Assembly: GCF_003667315.2 (NCBI RefSeq)
Contig: NZ_RCTZ02000012.1
Span: 82,384 to 146,383 of the forward strand
Source of the DNA: Tropicibacter alexandrii
Lineage (GTDB): Bacteria; Pseudomonadota; Alphaproteobacteria; Rhodobacterales; Rhodobacteraceae
Direction of reading: 5' to 3'
Length of the DNA: 64,000 bases
Each line of letters opens with the position of its first letter. Within the stretch, counting starts at the first letter, position 1. The notes under the pieces were generated by a model. It made no database searches. It worked only from the letters and a program-made list of their open reading frames with translations, and was not told the DNA's origin. The position numbers and the translations under genes are program-made. Shown here one piece after another: positions 45,195 through 53,668 of the stretch.

Positions 45195-46288
45195 GTTTTG
45201 TCGTCCTCTTGCCGGGGCGCATCCTGTGCCACCTCGGCGGCAGAGGCAACCCGCGCCGCCAACCTGTCGCCGAACCCCGAGCGCGCCAGCTCTGCGGCCA
45301 GCTTGATCGCGGCGGAGATGCCCGTGGCATCCGCGCCGCCATGCGATTTCACGACCGTTCCATTCAGGCCGAGAAAGACCCCGCCATTCACGCGGCGCGG
45401 GTCGATGCGTTTCTGCAATCGTTTCAACGAGGTCAGCGCCAGCACCGATGCGATCCGCGACAGTGGCGAATAGGCGAACGCCTCTTTCAGCAAGGCACCG
45501 ATCAGCGAGGCGGTGCCTTCGCCGGTCTTGAGCGCGATGTTGCCGGTAAAGCCGTCGGTGACGATCACATCGCAGCGATTGCCGGGGATGTCGCCGCCTT
45601 CGACGAAGCCGACATAGTCGTAATCGCCTTCATCGGCGCGGGCGCGGATCATCTCCTGCGCCTCTTTCAACTCGGCCCGGCCTTTGTGTTCTTCGGTGCC
45701 GACATTGAGCAGGCCGACGCGCGGGCGTTCGAGGTCCAGCCCGTTGCGCGCGTAGGACGCGCCCATCAGCGCGTATTGCAGCAGGTCCTGAGCATCGGCG
45801 CGGATATCCGCGCCGACATCCAGCATCACGTTGAAACCTTGCGGATTTCTTGAGGGCCACAGGATCGCGATGGCGGGGCGGTCGACGCCGGGCAGCTTGC
45901 GCAGGCGGATCATCGACAGGGCCATCAGCGCGCCGGTATTGCCGCAGGACACCGCGACCTTGGCATCCCCGTCGCGCACGGATTCGAGGGCCGACCACAT
46001 GGACGTGCCCTTGCCATGGCGCATCACCTGAGAGGGCTTGTCGTCCATCGACACCACGCCCTCGGCGTTGCGGATGGTGACACGTCCGTCAAGCTCGCGG
46101 CGCTTGGCCACGAGTTTTTCCAGCTCGGGCGCGGGCCCATGCAGGATGAAGTCCAGATCGGGATTGTGACGCAAAGACTCATAAATGCCGGCGACAATTG
46201 CCGCCGGCCCACGATCTCCGCCCATGGCGTCGATCGAAATCGTCACGCGTCCCGCGCCTGCCTTAGAGTGATCCTTCAGAGAGGTCAT
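45191..46288 (-). CDS. plsX: Phosphate acyltransferase PlsX
   Basis: Makes acyl-phosphate from acyl-ACP, the donor for glycerol-3-phosphate acylation in phospholipid synthesis. 365 residues. Motifs: TISIDAMGGDRGPAAIVAG, KGTSMWSALESVRDGDAKVAVSCGNTGALMALS, RNPQGFNVMLDVGADIRADAQDLLQYALMG and VTDGFTGNIALKTGEGTA. It follows rpmF by 24 bases; the ribosome site is weak, which suggests coupling to rpmF expression. Confidence 0.95.
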   Translation of the reverse strand: MTSLKDHSKAGAGRVTISIDAMGGDRGPAAIVAGIYESLRHNPDLDFILHGPAPELEKLVAKRRELDGRVTIRNAEGVVSMDDKPSQVMRHGKGTSMWSALESVRDGDAKVAVSCGNTGALMALSMIRLRKLPGVDRPAIAILWPSRNPQGFNVMLDVGADIRADAQDLLQYALMGASYARNGLDLERPRVGLLNVGTEEHKGRAELKEAQEMIRARADEGDYDYVGFVEGGDIPGNRCDVIVTDGFTGNIALKTGEGTASLIGALLKEAFAYSPLSRIASVLALTSLKRLQKRIDPRRVNGGVFLGLNGTVVKSHGGADATGISAAIKLAAELARSGFGDRLAARVASAAEVAQDAPRQEDDKT

Positions 46289-46312
46289 GCGTCAGGCCGG
46301 ACCCGGATAAAT

Positions 46313-46519
46313 TTATGCCGCGTCTTCGTCCAGCTCGACCTCGTCGGCCATCGCGATCACTTCGCGCTCTGCGTAATGGCCGCAGGAGGGGCAAACGTGG
46401 TGCGGGCGCTTCAGCTCACCGCAGTTGTCGCACTCGTTCGGGTTTGCCGCGCTCAGCGCGTCATGCGCACGGCGGTTGTTGCGGCGCGATTTGGAGACTT
46501 TGTTCTGTTGAACGGCCAT
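46313..46519 (-). CDS. rpmF: 50S ribosomal protein L32
   Basis: A large-subunit ribosomal protein, 68 residues. The basic N-terminus ([18 protein letters not shown]) is followed by a zinc ribbon with C30, C33, C43 and C46 (CDNC and CPSC) and an acidic tail. The zinc-binding (C+) form is intact. It sits between the YceD gene and plsX, the conserved yceD-rpmF-plsX-fabH arrangement. The 153-base gap upstream probably holds its own promoter; I see no further gene in it. Confidence 0.97.
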   Translation of the reverse strand: MAVQQNKVSKSRRNNRRAHDALSAANPNECDNCGELKRPHHVCPSCGHYAEREVIAMADEVELDEDAA

Positions 46520-46672
46520 GTCTCAACCTCTGTATCTAGCGTTGCAGGGCGGCAGCCGCCCGTGGTGTCCTGTCATGCCCGCGCTCTAGGGGAGACCCCG
46601 CCCGGACACAAGCATCAATCTGTCATGAAGGCGCGAAAATACGCAGAAAGTCCCAAAGAGCAAGAGATTCCT

Positions 46673-47236
46673 TCAGTCGTCCCCGTCCTTGTCCTGCATT
46701 TTTTCGCGCAGCGCGGCCAGGCCGGCAAACGGCTTGGTATCCTCGTCGGTCATCGGGGTCACGCCGTCCTCGGCAAATTGCGCATCGGCGATCTCGACCC
46801 CGTCCTTGCGCGGGAAATCGGGCAACGCCAGCGACAGCGCCTCCGTCATCACGGCGGACAGGTCGATCACATCGCCCAGTTCCTCGGTTTCGTCATCCTC
46901 GGGCATCTCGATCTCGGACCCGGCCTCGGGCTGGTCGAGCCGGTCGGCGGGGACGAACCGGCGCGTCACGGTGGTGTCGATTCGCGTCGTGACCGGCTCC
47001 AGCGTGACGATGCAGCTTTGCACGACGGTGGCGCCCAGTTGTGCTTGCAACTCCCATCCGGCGCGGCCTTTCGGCACGATCTCGCCCTCGAACCGCAGTT
47101 TCTTGACCGACTGCGCATCGAGCGTTTCGGCCAGCGCGGCACGGGCATCGGCATCGGGTTCGAGGCGGAACCGCGTGGGTTGGGTGTTGCGCAGGCTCGC
47201 CACGCGCAGCGCGGTCTCGGGGGCGGATGCTGTCAT
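46673..47236 (-). CDS. YceD/DUF177 family protein
   Basis: 187 residues, a family linked to 23S rRNA accumulation and always close to rpmF. The diagnostic block is RFEGEIVPKGRAGWELQAQLGATVVQSCIVTLEPVTTRIDTTVTRRFVPADRL. A long acidic stretch and LSAVMTEALSLALPDFPRK follow. The start at 47236 has AGGAAA upstream; the frame extends 12 codons further without a ribosome site. It is divergent from the BamE-like lipoprotein. Confidence 0.9.
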   Translation of the reverse strand: MTASAPETALRVASLRNTQPTRFRLEPDADARAALAETLDAQSVKKLRFEGEIVPKGRAGWELQAQLGATVVQSCIVTLEPVTTRIDTTVTRRFVPADRLDQPEAGSEIEMPEDDETEELGDVIDLSAVMTEALSLALPDFPRKDGVEIADAQFAEDGVTPMTDEDTKPFAGLAALREKMQDKDGDD

Positions 47237-47324
47237 GGGCTGGTTTCCTGTGCTTGAATGGGGGAAGATCATTGTTTAATGGGGAATAAGAGGCTGGGCA
47301 GGCCAAGATCAAGAGGGGCGTGAC

Positions 47325-47783
47325 ATGCGCAGCAGGATGGCAATGGGGAAAATGGCGCTCGCCGTCGTGGTGATGACCGGACTCGGTGCCTGTACGGCGC
47401 AGTACCGGACCCACGGCTACATGCCCCCCGAGGAAGACCTGCAACAGATCGTGCCCGGTGTCGACACCAAGGCCTCTGTCGAGGACCTGATCGGCGTTCC
47501 CAACGCCTCGGGCGTGCTGGACAATTCCGGTTATTATTACATCGAAACCGATATGCGCCATTTCGCATGGCAGCGCCCCAAGGTCGTCGGTCGCGAAATC
47601 CTCGCCATCACCTTCGACGAGGCGGGCGTGGTCGAGAACCTCACCACCTACGGGCTCGAAGATGGCCGTGTCGTGACCCTGAACCGCCGCGTGACGCAAT
47701 CCGCCGACAGCAATATCGGCTTCATCAAGAAGCTGTTCGGCAATATCGGCGGGCTCGATCTGGGTGGTCTGATAGGCGGCTGA
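47325..47783 (+). CDS. bamE: BamE/SmpA/OmlA family lipoprotein
   Basis: An outer-membrane assembly lipoprotein, a partner of BamA. 152 residues. The signal peptide ends in the lipobox LGAC (cysteine at residue 23), followed by THGYMPPEEDLQQIVPGVDTKASVEDLIGVPNASGVLDNSGYYYIETDMRHFAWQRPKVVGREILAITFDEAGVVENLTTYG, the family core. The Gly-rich end (GNIGGLDLGGLIGG) is unusual but seen in relatives. It is transcribed away from the DUF177 gene. Confidence 0.9.
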   Translation: MRSRMAMGKMALAVVVMTGLGACTAQYRTHGYMPPEEDLQQIVPGVDTKASVEDLIGVPNASGVLDNSGYYYIETDMRHFAWQRPKVVGREILAITFDEAGVVENLTTYGLEDGRVVTLNRRVTQSADSNIGFIKKLFGNIGGLDLGGLIGG

Positions 47784-47814
47784 TGCACCGTCGGGCGCAT
47801 CTTTGGCGGCGCAG

Positions 47815-48531
47815 ATGATCCTTTTGCAAAAAGGCTGTTACACGGCCCGCACCGCCGCGTGCGAGGCGGATCTCGTCGCGTGGCAGGCCTTGCGCGCGAC
47901 CTGTTTCGGCACCGATCAGCCTGACACGGACCGCTTCGATGCACTCTGCGAGCATGTTCTGATCGAAGACGAGGGCGGCGCGCTGGTCGGCGGCTTCCGC
48001 ATGATGAAGGTTCAGCACGGCGCCGCGATCGACCAGAGCTATTCCGCGCAGTTCTACGACCTCTCCGCGTTGCGCGACTTTGCCGGACCCATGCTGGAAT
48101 TGGGGCGGTTCTGCATGCGTCCGGACCGCCCGGACCCGGACATCCTGCGGCTGGCTTGGGGCGCGCTGACGCGCATGGTCGACCGCGACGGGATCGCCTT
48201 GCTGTTCGGGTGCAGTTCCTTCCCGGGTGCCGACCCTGCGCGCCACGCAGAGGCCCTTTGCCATCTCGCAGCCCATCACCTTGCCCCCGACCGCTGGCGC
48301 CCGCGCGAGAAGGCCGCCGAGATCATGCGCTTTGCCGATCTGCCGGATCGGCGGATGCAAAAACCCCCGGTGCAGCCGCCCCTGTTGCGGACCTATCTCG
48401 CGATGGGGGGCTGGGTCAGCGATCACGCGGTGATCGACCGCGCCCTTGATACGGTGCACGTCTTCACCGGAGTCGAAATCGGGGCAATTCCCCCGATGCG
48501 CAAGAAACTGCTAAGGGCCCTTGCGCGTTGA
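47815..48531 (+). CDS. olsB: Ornithine N-acyltransferase-like protein (OlsB, GNAT family)
   Basis: 238 residues. Motifs of OlsB/hemolysin-like N-acyltransferases are present: ARTAACEADLVAWQALRATCF, DALCEHVLIEDEGGALVGGFRMMK, YDLSALRDFAGPMLELGRFCMRPD and LFGCSSFPGADPARHAEAL. OlsB transfers a 3-hydroxyacyl group from ACP to ornithine, the first step to phosphorus-free ornithine lipids. The usual partner OlsA (second acyltransferase) is not adjacent here. The start is taken at the ATG 47815; a TTG at 47803 is in frame. The end overlaps the following frame by four bases. Confidence 0.8.
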   Translation: MILLQKGCYTARTAACEADLVAWQALRATCFGTDQPDTDRFDALCEHVLIEDEGGALVGGFRMMKVQHGAAIDQSYSAQFYDLSALRDFAGPMLELGRFCMRPDRPDPDILRLAWGALTRMVDRDGIALLFGCSSFPGADPARHAEALCHLAAHHLAPDRWRPREKAAEIMRFADLPDRRMQKPPVQPPLLRTYLAMGGWVSDHAVIDRALDTVHVFTGVEIGAIPPMRKKLLRALAR

Positions 48532-48599
48532 GTGATCTAAATCATTGCACAAGAAGCCGCCGCCTCGATAACGTCGGGCGTCGTTCTCGGGGACATTGC

Positions 48600-49310
48600 A
48601 TGACCGACCACTTGAGGAGCCATTTCCGCTCCACGCCGATCGAAGACGAAACACAGCCTTTCCGGGTCTCGCTGCGGACGCTTCCGGCGCGGCTGAAGAT
48701 CGGGCCGGGCGCGCGCCCGCGTCCAAAGACGCCGATCCTGTTCGCCAGCGGGTTCGCCAGCCTGTTCCTTATCATCTTCGTGACGCAACTGTCCGAGGGG
48801 CTGGAGGCCTCGGAGATCGTCGCGTTCCTTTTCATATTGGTCGTCGTGGCCGGGCTGGTCGCGCCGTGGCTGTTGCGTCGCCTCAAGGGCGTCGCAGACT
48901 GGCAGCGAACCGTCACCCTGCATCGCGACAAGGTCGAGGTCACCGATCAGGACGCCTCTGGCAGCCAAAGGTGGAGCCTGCCGGTCTCTGCCTACCGCCT
49001 GAGCCACGAACATGTCCGGCGGGGCGGGTTCGCCACCAGCCCGGCGCCGCAATATGCCGTCTATGACATGCTCATCCTGCGCCATCCGGATCGTTCCCGC
49101 GATATCCCCTTGCGCATCACGCCCGCAACCGGCACCGGCGGCATGACCATGCGCGACATGATCGAAGCCGGGCGGCAGGGCGACAAGGCGCGCGTCGAGG
49201 CGGCGATGAACGACCGCGACAACCCTGATTTCGAGGCGTTCAAGGCGTATATGTCGGCCTTGCTCGAAATGCCGGTCGACGATGTCAGGGCGGTGCGCGA
49301 CATCGCTTGA
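48600..49310 (+). CDS. Membrane protein of unknown function
   Basis: 236 residues starting at the ATG 48600. After a basic N-terminus come two closely spaced membrane segments (TPILFASGFASLFLIIFVTQL and IVAFLFILVVVAGLVAPWLL). A cytoplasmic part with a short beta-rich PH-like region follows (RTVTLHRDKVEVTDQDASGSQRWSLPVSAYRLSHEH), then a helical end. I do not recognise a named family. It lies between olsB and the ABC-F gene on the same strand and may be co-transcribed. The ribosome site is weak. Confidence 0.7.
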   Translation: MTDHLRSHFRSTPIEDETQPFRVSLRTLPARLKIGPGARPRPKTPILFASGFASLFLIIFVTQLSEGLEASEIVAFLFILVVVAGLVAPWLLRRLKGVADWQRTVTLHRDKVEVTDQDASGSQRWSLPVSAYRLSHEHVRRGGFATSPAPQYAVYDMLILRHPDRSRDIPLRITPATGTGGMTMRDMIEAGRQGDKARVEAAMNDRDNPDFEAFKAYMSALLEMPVDDVRAVRDIA

Positions 49311-49342
49311 CGGCGCCTGCGCAAAGCCCTAGCGCTCGCGCC

Positions 49343-51154
49343 ATGGCACAGGCACCTCTTCTTCAGCTCACCGACATTTCGCTGACCTTCGGCGGCGATC
49401 CTGTCTTCGACGAACTCTCGTTGACCGTTCACGGCGGCGACCGCGTGGCGCTGGTCGGGCGCAACGGGTCCGGCAAATCCACCTTGATGAAGGTGATGGC
49501 CGGGCTGGTCGAACCGGACCGGGGCGAGGTCATCCTGCCTGCGGGCGTCACCGTCGGCTACATGCAGCAGGAACCCGACCTGTCGGGGTTTGCGACCTTG
49601 GGCGATTTCGCCACCTCGGAACTGGACGCGGCCGAGATGTACCGGGTCGAGCGCGCCTCCGAAGGGTTGAAATTCGATCCCGCACGGCCGGTTGAGACCG
49701 CGTCGGGCGGGGAACGCCGCCGCGCGGCGCTGGCCAAGCTGATGGCCGAAGAACCCGAGTTGATGCTGCTCGACGAGCCGACGAACCATCTGGATATCGA
49801 GGCGATCCAGTGGCTTGAGGACGAACTCAAGATGACCCGCCGGGCCTTTGTCCTGATCTCGCACGACCGTCGGTTCCTGCAGGAACTGACCCGCGCGACG
49901 CTGTGGATCGACCGCGGCGCGGTGCGGCGTCAGGAACAGGGCTTCGGCGCGTTTGAGGCGTGGCGCGACAAGATATGGGAAGACGAGGACATGCAGCGGC
50001 ACAAGCTTGATCGCAAGATCAAGTCCGAGGCGCGTTGGGCGGTCGAGGGCATCAGCGCCCGACGCAAGCGCAACCAGGGCCGCGTCCGCCGCCTGCAGGA
50101 CATGCGCGCCGAGCGCGGCAGCCAGATCAAGCGGCAGGGCGCTGCGGCGATGGACTTGGCCTCGGGCCCGAAATCGGGCCGCAAGGTGATCGAGGCCACC
50201 GGCCTGACCCACGCCTTTGGCGACAAGCGTATCGTGTCCGGGCTGGACCTGACGGTGATGCGCGGCGACCGCGTGGCCTTTGTCGGCCCCAACGGTGTGG
50301 GCAAGACCACGCTGATCAAGATCCTAATGGGCGAGATCGCCCCCGATGAGGGCGCGGTCAAGCTGGGCACCAACCTGATGCCTGCGGTCTTCGATCAGGC
50401 GCGCGCGCAGCTCGACCCCGAGGCGACGCTTTGGGACAGCCTGACCAACGATCCGGGCATGCGCGTGACCGGATCGAGCGATCAGGTGATGGTGCGGGGT
50501 ATGCCGAAACACGTGGTCGGCTATCTCAAGGACTTTCTGTTCGACGAGCGGCAGGTGCGGGCGCAAGTGAAATCGCTTTCGGGTGGTGAGAAGGCGCGGC
50601 TGCTGCTGGCGCGGATCATGGCCAAGGAATCGAACCTGCTGGTGCTGGACGAACCGACCAACGATCTGGATGTCGAGACGCTGGACCTGCTGCAGGAACT
50701 GCTCGACGATTATGACGGCACGGTCATGCTGATCAGCCACGACCGGGATTTCCTCGACCGGGTGGCGACGACCACCGTGGCGATGGAGGGGCGCGGGCAG
50801 GCCACCGTCTATGCCGGGGGCTGGTCCGACTACCAGACGCAGAAACGCGAGGCGTCCGGCGAGCCGGTGAAACAGGCGAAACCGAAGGCGGCCAAGCCCG
50901 AGGCCAAGCCTCAGGCGGCCAAACCCGATGGCCTGTCCTTCACCGAACGGCACCGGCTGGAGGCGCTGCCGGGCGTGATCGACCGGCTGACCGCGGAAAT
51001 CGCCAAGCTGGAGGAATTCCTCGCCCAGCCCGACCTGTTCCACAAGGAACCGGCCAAGTTCAAGAAGGCGACAGAGGCTTTGGTGGAACGCCAGACCGCG
51101 CTGGCCGCTGCCGAGGAAGAATGGCTGTACCTGGCGGAACGGGCTGAAGCCTGA
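49343..51154 (+). CDS. ABC-F family ATPase, Uup-like
   Basis: 603 residues with two soluble ABC domains and no membrane part. The first Walker A is GRNGSGKS at residues 39-46, with signature SGGERRRAAL and Walker B LMLLDEPTNHLD. The second has GPNGVGKTT, LSGGEKARLLL and LLVLDEPTNDLD. Between them is the ABC-F linker (AVEGISARRKRNQGRVRRLQDMRAERG). A basic C-terminal coiled coil after an Ala/Lys/Pro linker (KQAKPKAAKPEAKPQAAKP) points to the Uup group, which acts on ribosomes or branched DNA. The start at 49343 is preferred over an upstream TTG at 49307. Confidence 0.9.
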   Translation: MAQAPLLQLTDISLTFGGDPVFDELSLTVHGGDRVALVGRNGSGKSTLMKVMAGLVEPDRGEVILPAGVTVGYMQQEPDLSGFATLGDFATSELDAAEMYRVERASEGLKFDPARPVETASGGERRRAALAKLMAEEPELMLLDEPTNHLDIEAIQWLEDELKMTRRAFVLISHDRRFLQELTRATLWIDRGAVRRQEQGFGAFEAWRDKIWEDEDMQRHKLDRKIKSEARWAVEGISARRKRNQGRVRRLQDMRAERGSQIKRQGAAAMDLASGPKSGRKVIEATGLTHAFGDKRIVSGLDLTVMRGDRVAFVGPNGVGKTTLIKILMGEIAPDEGAVKLGTNLMPAVFDQARAQLDPEATLWDSLTNDPGMRVTGSSDQVMVRGMPKHVVGYLKDFLFDERQVRAQVKSLSGGEKARLLLARIMAKESNLLVLDEPTNDLDVETLDLLQELLDDYDGTVMLISHDRDFLDRVATTTVAMEGRGQATVYAGGWSDYQTQKREASGEPVKQAKPKAAKPEAKPQAAKPDGLSFTERHRLEALPGVIDRLTAEIAKLEEFLAQPDLFHKEPAKFKKATEALVERQTALAAAEEEWLYLAERAEA

Positions 51155-51187
51155 GCAACGCCCCGTAGCCTGAGCAACGCCCCGTAG
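51150..51187. repeat. 19-bp tandem duplication at the end of the ABC-F gene
   Basis: The block CCTGAGCAACGCCCCGTAG occurs twice head to tail (51150-51168 and 51169-51187). The first copy contains the ABC-F stop codon, so the duplication does not alter the protein. It looks like a recent slippage event. Confidence 0.9.
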
Positions 51188-51207
51188 CGCGGGGTTAATC
51201 CCCGCGC
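51187..51207. terminator. GC hairpin between convergent genes
   Basis: GCGCGGGG at 51187-51194 pairs perfectly with CCCCGCGC at 51200-51207 around TTAAT. The loop contains the TAA stop of the minus-strand AbrB-type gene. No T-run is present; it may act as a shared transcript end. Confidence 0.45.
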
Positions 51208-52280
51208 CCGTTCAAGAAAACAAAGCGCGTCACCAGCCCCATCTCGACCACCGTCAGCAGGATGCGGATGATGTGATGCAGGCTGACCAGCGCCGGATTG
51301 GCCGCGAGGCTCAGCGCGATGATCGACATCTCGGCCACGCCGCCGGGGGCAAAGCTGATCATCAGGTGCAGGATCTCAATGCCCGTAATCGCATGCAGCG
51401 CCAGCGAGAAGCCGACCCCCAGCGCCACCATGAACCCGACAGAGACGAGGCTCAGCCAGATCGACCGGCGCAGCAGCGGCCCGTCGACACCTTTGAACCG
51501 CAGCCCGAGCGACACGCCGATCACCAACTGTGCGACGGAAATCAGCCAGTAGGGCAGGTGCAGGTCGACCACGCCGCTCAGGGTGGCCAGCGCTGCCAGC
51601 AACATCGGCCCGGTCAATTGCGGTGCGGGCAATCGCAACTTGCGCCCGCCATACAGGCCGATCACTCCGGCCGCGATGATGAAGGCAACCTCGACCAGAC
51701 CGGCGCTGCGGTCGCTGCCGGGCAGCGACAGGCCCGAGGCAGAGCCCACCGGCGCGCCCAGCCACAGCGACAGGCCCAGTGGCAGCAACGTGATCAGCAC
51801 GATGATCCGCAGGAATTGCTGGATCGTCAGGCGCCGCAGGTCGGCACCGCTGCTTTCGCCCATCATGATGCTTTCCATCAAGCCGCCCGGCGTGCCGGAA
51901 TAAAAGGCCGTCACCCGGTCATATCCGCCAAGCCGTTGAAAGATCAGCATGTTGCCGTATTGCGCCAGCACGACGAACAGCGCGATCCCGGCGATGGTCC
52001 ACGGCAATTGCGGCGCAAGGGCCAGCAGGTCCGGCGTGACCTGCGTGCCGATCATCACCCCGATCAGCGCCACGAAGACGGTCCGGAACCGGGTTGGAAA
52101 GGCATAGTCGTCCAGAAAGCTCAGGCGGATCGGCACCAGCACCATCAGCGCCGTGGTCGCCAGCCCGCCCAGCATCCAAGGCAGCGGAAGGTGCGCGTAA
52201 TAGGCCAGCTCGCCGCCCACGGCGCCAAGCGCGACGATCAGTGCCGTCTTCCAGATCAGACTCATCGAAATGTTGCCCAT
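51195..52280 (-). CDS. AbrB family membrane protein (putative transporter)
   Basis: 361 residues with about ten hydrophobic segments in two similar halves. The family repeat signature LPWMLGGLATTALM recurs in the second half as LPAPQLTGPMLLAALATLSG, with FYSGTPGGLMESIMMGE and MISFAPGGVAEMSIIALSLAANPALVSLHHIIRILL. This is the AbrB/COG3180 family once labelled ammonia monooxygenase; no such activity is established. It is divergent from the histone-deacetylase-like gene, with 63 bases between the starts. Confidence 0.85.
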   Translation of the reverse strand: MGNISMSLIWKTALIVALGAVGGELAYYAHLPLPWMLGGLATTALMVLVPIRLSFLDDYAFPTRFRTVFVALIGVMIGTQVTPDLLALAPQLPWTIAGIALFVVLAQYGNMLIFQRLGGYDRVTAFYSGTPGGLMESIMMGESSGADLRRLTIQQFLRIIVLITLLPLGLSLWLGAPVGSASGLSLPGSDRSAGLVEVAFIIAAGVIGLYGGRKLRLPAPQLTGPMLLAALATLSGVVDLHLPYWLISVAQLVIGVSLGLRFKGVDGPLLRRSIWLSLVSVGFMVALGVGFSLALHAITGIEILHLMISFAPGGVAEMSIIALSLAANPALVSLHHIIRILLTVVEMGLVTRFVFLNGRGD

Positions 52281-52343
52281 GCGACGTGCCTACCAAGCGG
52301 GAAACCCTTTCACAACGGGGTTTTGTCGGCCTAGTTTGCCCCC

Positions 52344-53447
52344 ATGGCGCAGGCAATCTTCATCGGGTCGAACATCTATCGCGGGTCGGTCTATGGCGCG
52401 CAGCACCCGCTGTCGATCCAGCGCGTGCCGGCGGTCACCGACCTGTGCCGCGCGCTTGGCTGGCTGCCCGCAGACCGCTATCGGACCTCGCCGCGCGCCA
52501 AGCCCGCGCATCTGCGGCGCTTTCACACCGATGCCTATCTGGAGGCGTTGCAGCGCGCCGAAGATGATCAGGCCGTCAGCGACACCGTGCGTGCGCGCCA
52601 CGGTCTGGGCACCCTGTCCAATCCGATCTTTGCCGAGATGTTCCGCAGGCCTGCCACAGCCTGCGGCGGCGGCTTGCTAGCGGCGGAGCTGGTGCGCGAT
52701 GGCGGTGTGGTCCACAATCCCGGGGGTGGCACGCATCACGGGTTTCCGGATCGGGCCTCGGGCTTTTGCTTTCTGAACGAGCCGGTTCTGACGATCCTGC
52801 GCCTGTTGGAGATGGGCATCGCCCCGGTCGCCTATGTCGATCTGGACGCCCATCACGGCGACGGGGTCCAGGCAGCGTTTCATGGCTCGGACCGGGTGCG
52901 GGTGATCTCGATGCACGAGGCGGGGCGCTGGCCATTTACCGGACAGGCCGAGGACCGCGCGGGCGGCGCGGCGCTGAACTTGCCGGTACCACGCGGGCTG
53001 AACGATACCGAAGCCGCGTTGTTGTTGGACGAAGTGATCGTGCCAAGCGTCGCCGCCCTGCAACCGCAGGTGATTTTCCTGCAAATGGGGGCGGATTCGC
53101 TGCTCGAAGACCCGCTGTCGCGTCTGGCCCTGTCGAACCGGGCCTATCTGCGCGCGCTCGACGCCCTGCGCCCCATGGCGCCGCGTCTGATTGTGTCGGG
53201 CGGTGGCGGCTATAATCCTTGGTCGACGGCGCGGCTCTGGGCGGCGATCTGGGGCAGGCTGTCGGGGCAGGAGATGCCGGATCACCTGCCGCCCGAGGCC
53301 TCAGCCGTGCTGCGCGGCCTGAACTGGCACCGCAAGGGGCGCCCGTCCGAGACCTTGTTGACGACGCTGCTGGACGCGCCGCGCGAGGGGGAGATACGCG
53401 ACGCGATCCGCGACCTAGCGCGCAGGCAAAGTCGCGCGATGGTATGA
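52344..53447 (+). CDS. Histone deacetylase-like amidohydrolase (AcuC/HDAH family)
   Basis: A zinc-dependent deacetylase/amidohydrolase, 367 residues. Catalytic His pair at 131-132 (NPGGGTHHGFPDRASGFCFLNE). Zinc ligands D168 and H170 (VDLDAHHGDGVQ) and D251 (FLQMGADSLLEDP). A transition-state region is seen in SGGGGYNPWSTARLWAAIWG, which has Asn-Pro in place of the common GGGGY-Y tyrosine pattern. Bacterial members act on acetylated polyamines, acetoin-pathway proteins or unknown amides; the substrate is not evident here. Confidence 0.9.
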   Translation: MAQAIFIGSNIYRGSVYGAQHPLSIQRVPAVTDLCRALGWLPADRYRTSPRAKPAHLRRFHTDAYLEALQRAEDDQAVSDTVRARHGLGTLSNPIFAEMFRRPATACGGGLLAAELVRDGGVVHNPGGGTHHGFPDRASGFCFLNEPVLTILRLLEMGIAPVAYVDLDAHHGDGVQAAFHGSDRVRVISMHEAGRWPFTGQAEDRAGGAALNLPVPRGLNDTEAALLLDEVIVPSVAALQPQVIFLQMGADSLLEDPLSRLALSNRAYLRALDALRPMAPRLIVSGGGGYNPWSTARLWAAIWGRLSGQEMPDHLPPEASAVLRGLNWHRKGRPSETLLTTLLDAPREGEIRDAIRDLARRQSRAMV

Positions 53448-53469
53448 ACCGTCGAACCTGTTCGAAGGA

Positions 53470-53543
53470 TGGAGCGGGTAACGGGAATCGAACCCGTAAC
53501 TAAAGCTTGGGAAGCTGCCGTGATACCTTTTCACCATACCCGC
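53470..53543 (-). tRNA. tRNA-Gly (anticodon CCC)
   Basis: 74 nt. The acceptor GCGGGTA/TACCCGC is perfect, with discriminator T and encoded CCA. The D arm is GTGA/TCAC and the T arm is ACGGG-TTCGATT-CCCGT. The anticodon loop TTCCCAA gives CCC, decoding GGG. The anticodon stem (GCAGC against GCTTT) has one C-T mismatch and one G-U pair at its outer end, so it is weaker than usual. Confidence 0.93.
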
Positions 53544-53609
53544 GCTCACCCCGCTTATCTAACGGTGTGGCAAGCCCCGCGCAAGGGGCTGCGCGCTGGA
53601 AATGCGCGC

Positions 53610-53642
53610 AAAAATCTGCCCCGAGGCAAAGCCCCGGGGCAG
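53610..53642 (-). terminator. Terminator of the fasciclin-domain gene
   Basis: A stem CTGCCCCG at 53616-53623 and CGGGGCAG at 53635-53642, with an inner GGC/GCC pairing, is followed on the minus strand by an ATTTTT run. It lies 27 bases past the fasciclin gene stop. Confidence 0.85.
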
Positions 53643-53668
53643 CGCAAACCCGTCATGGACGGTTGTGA

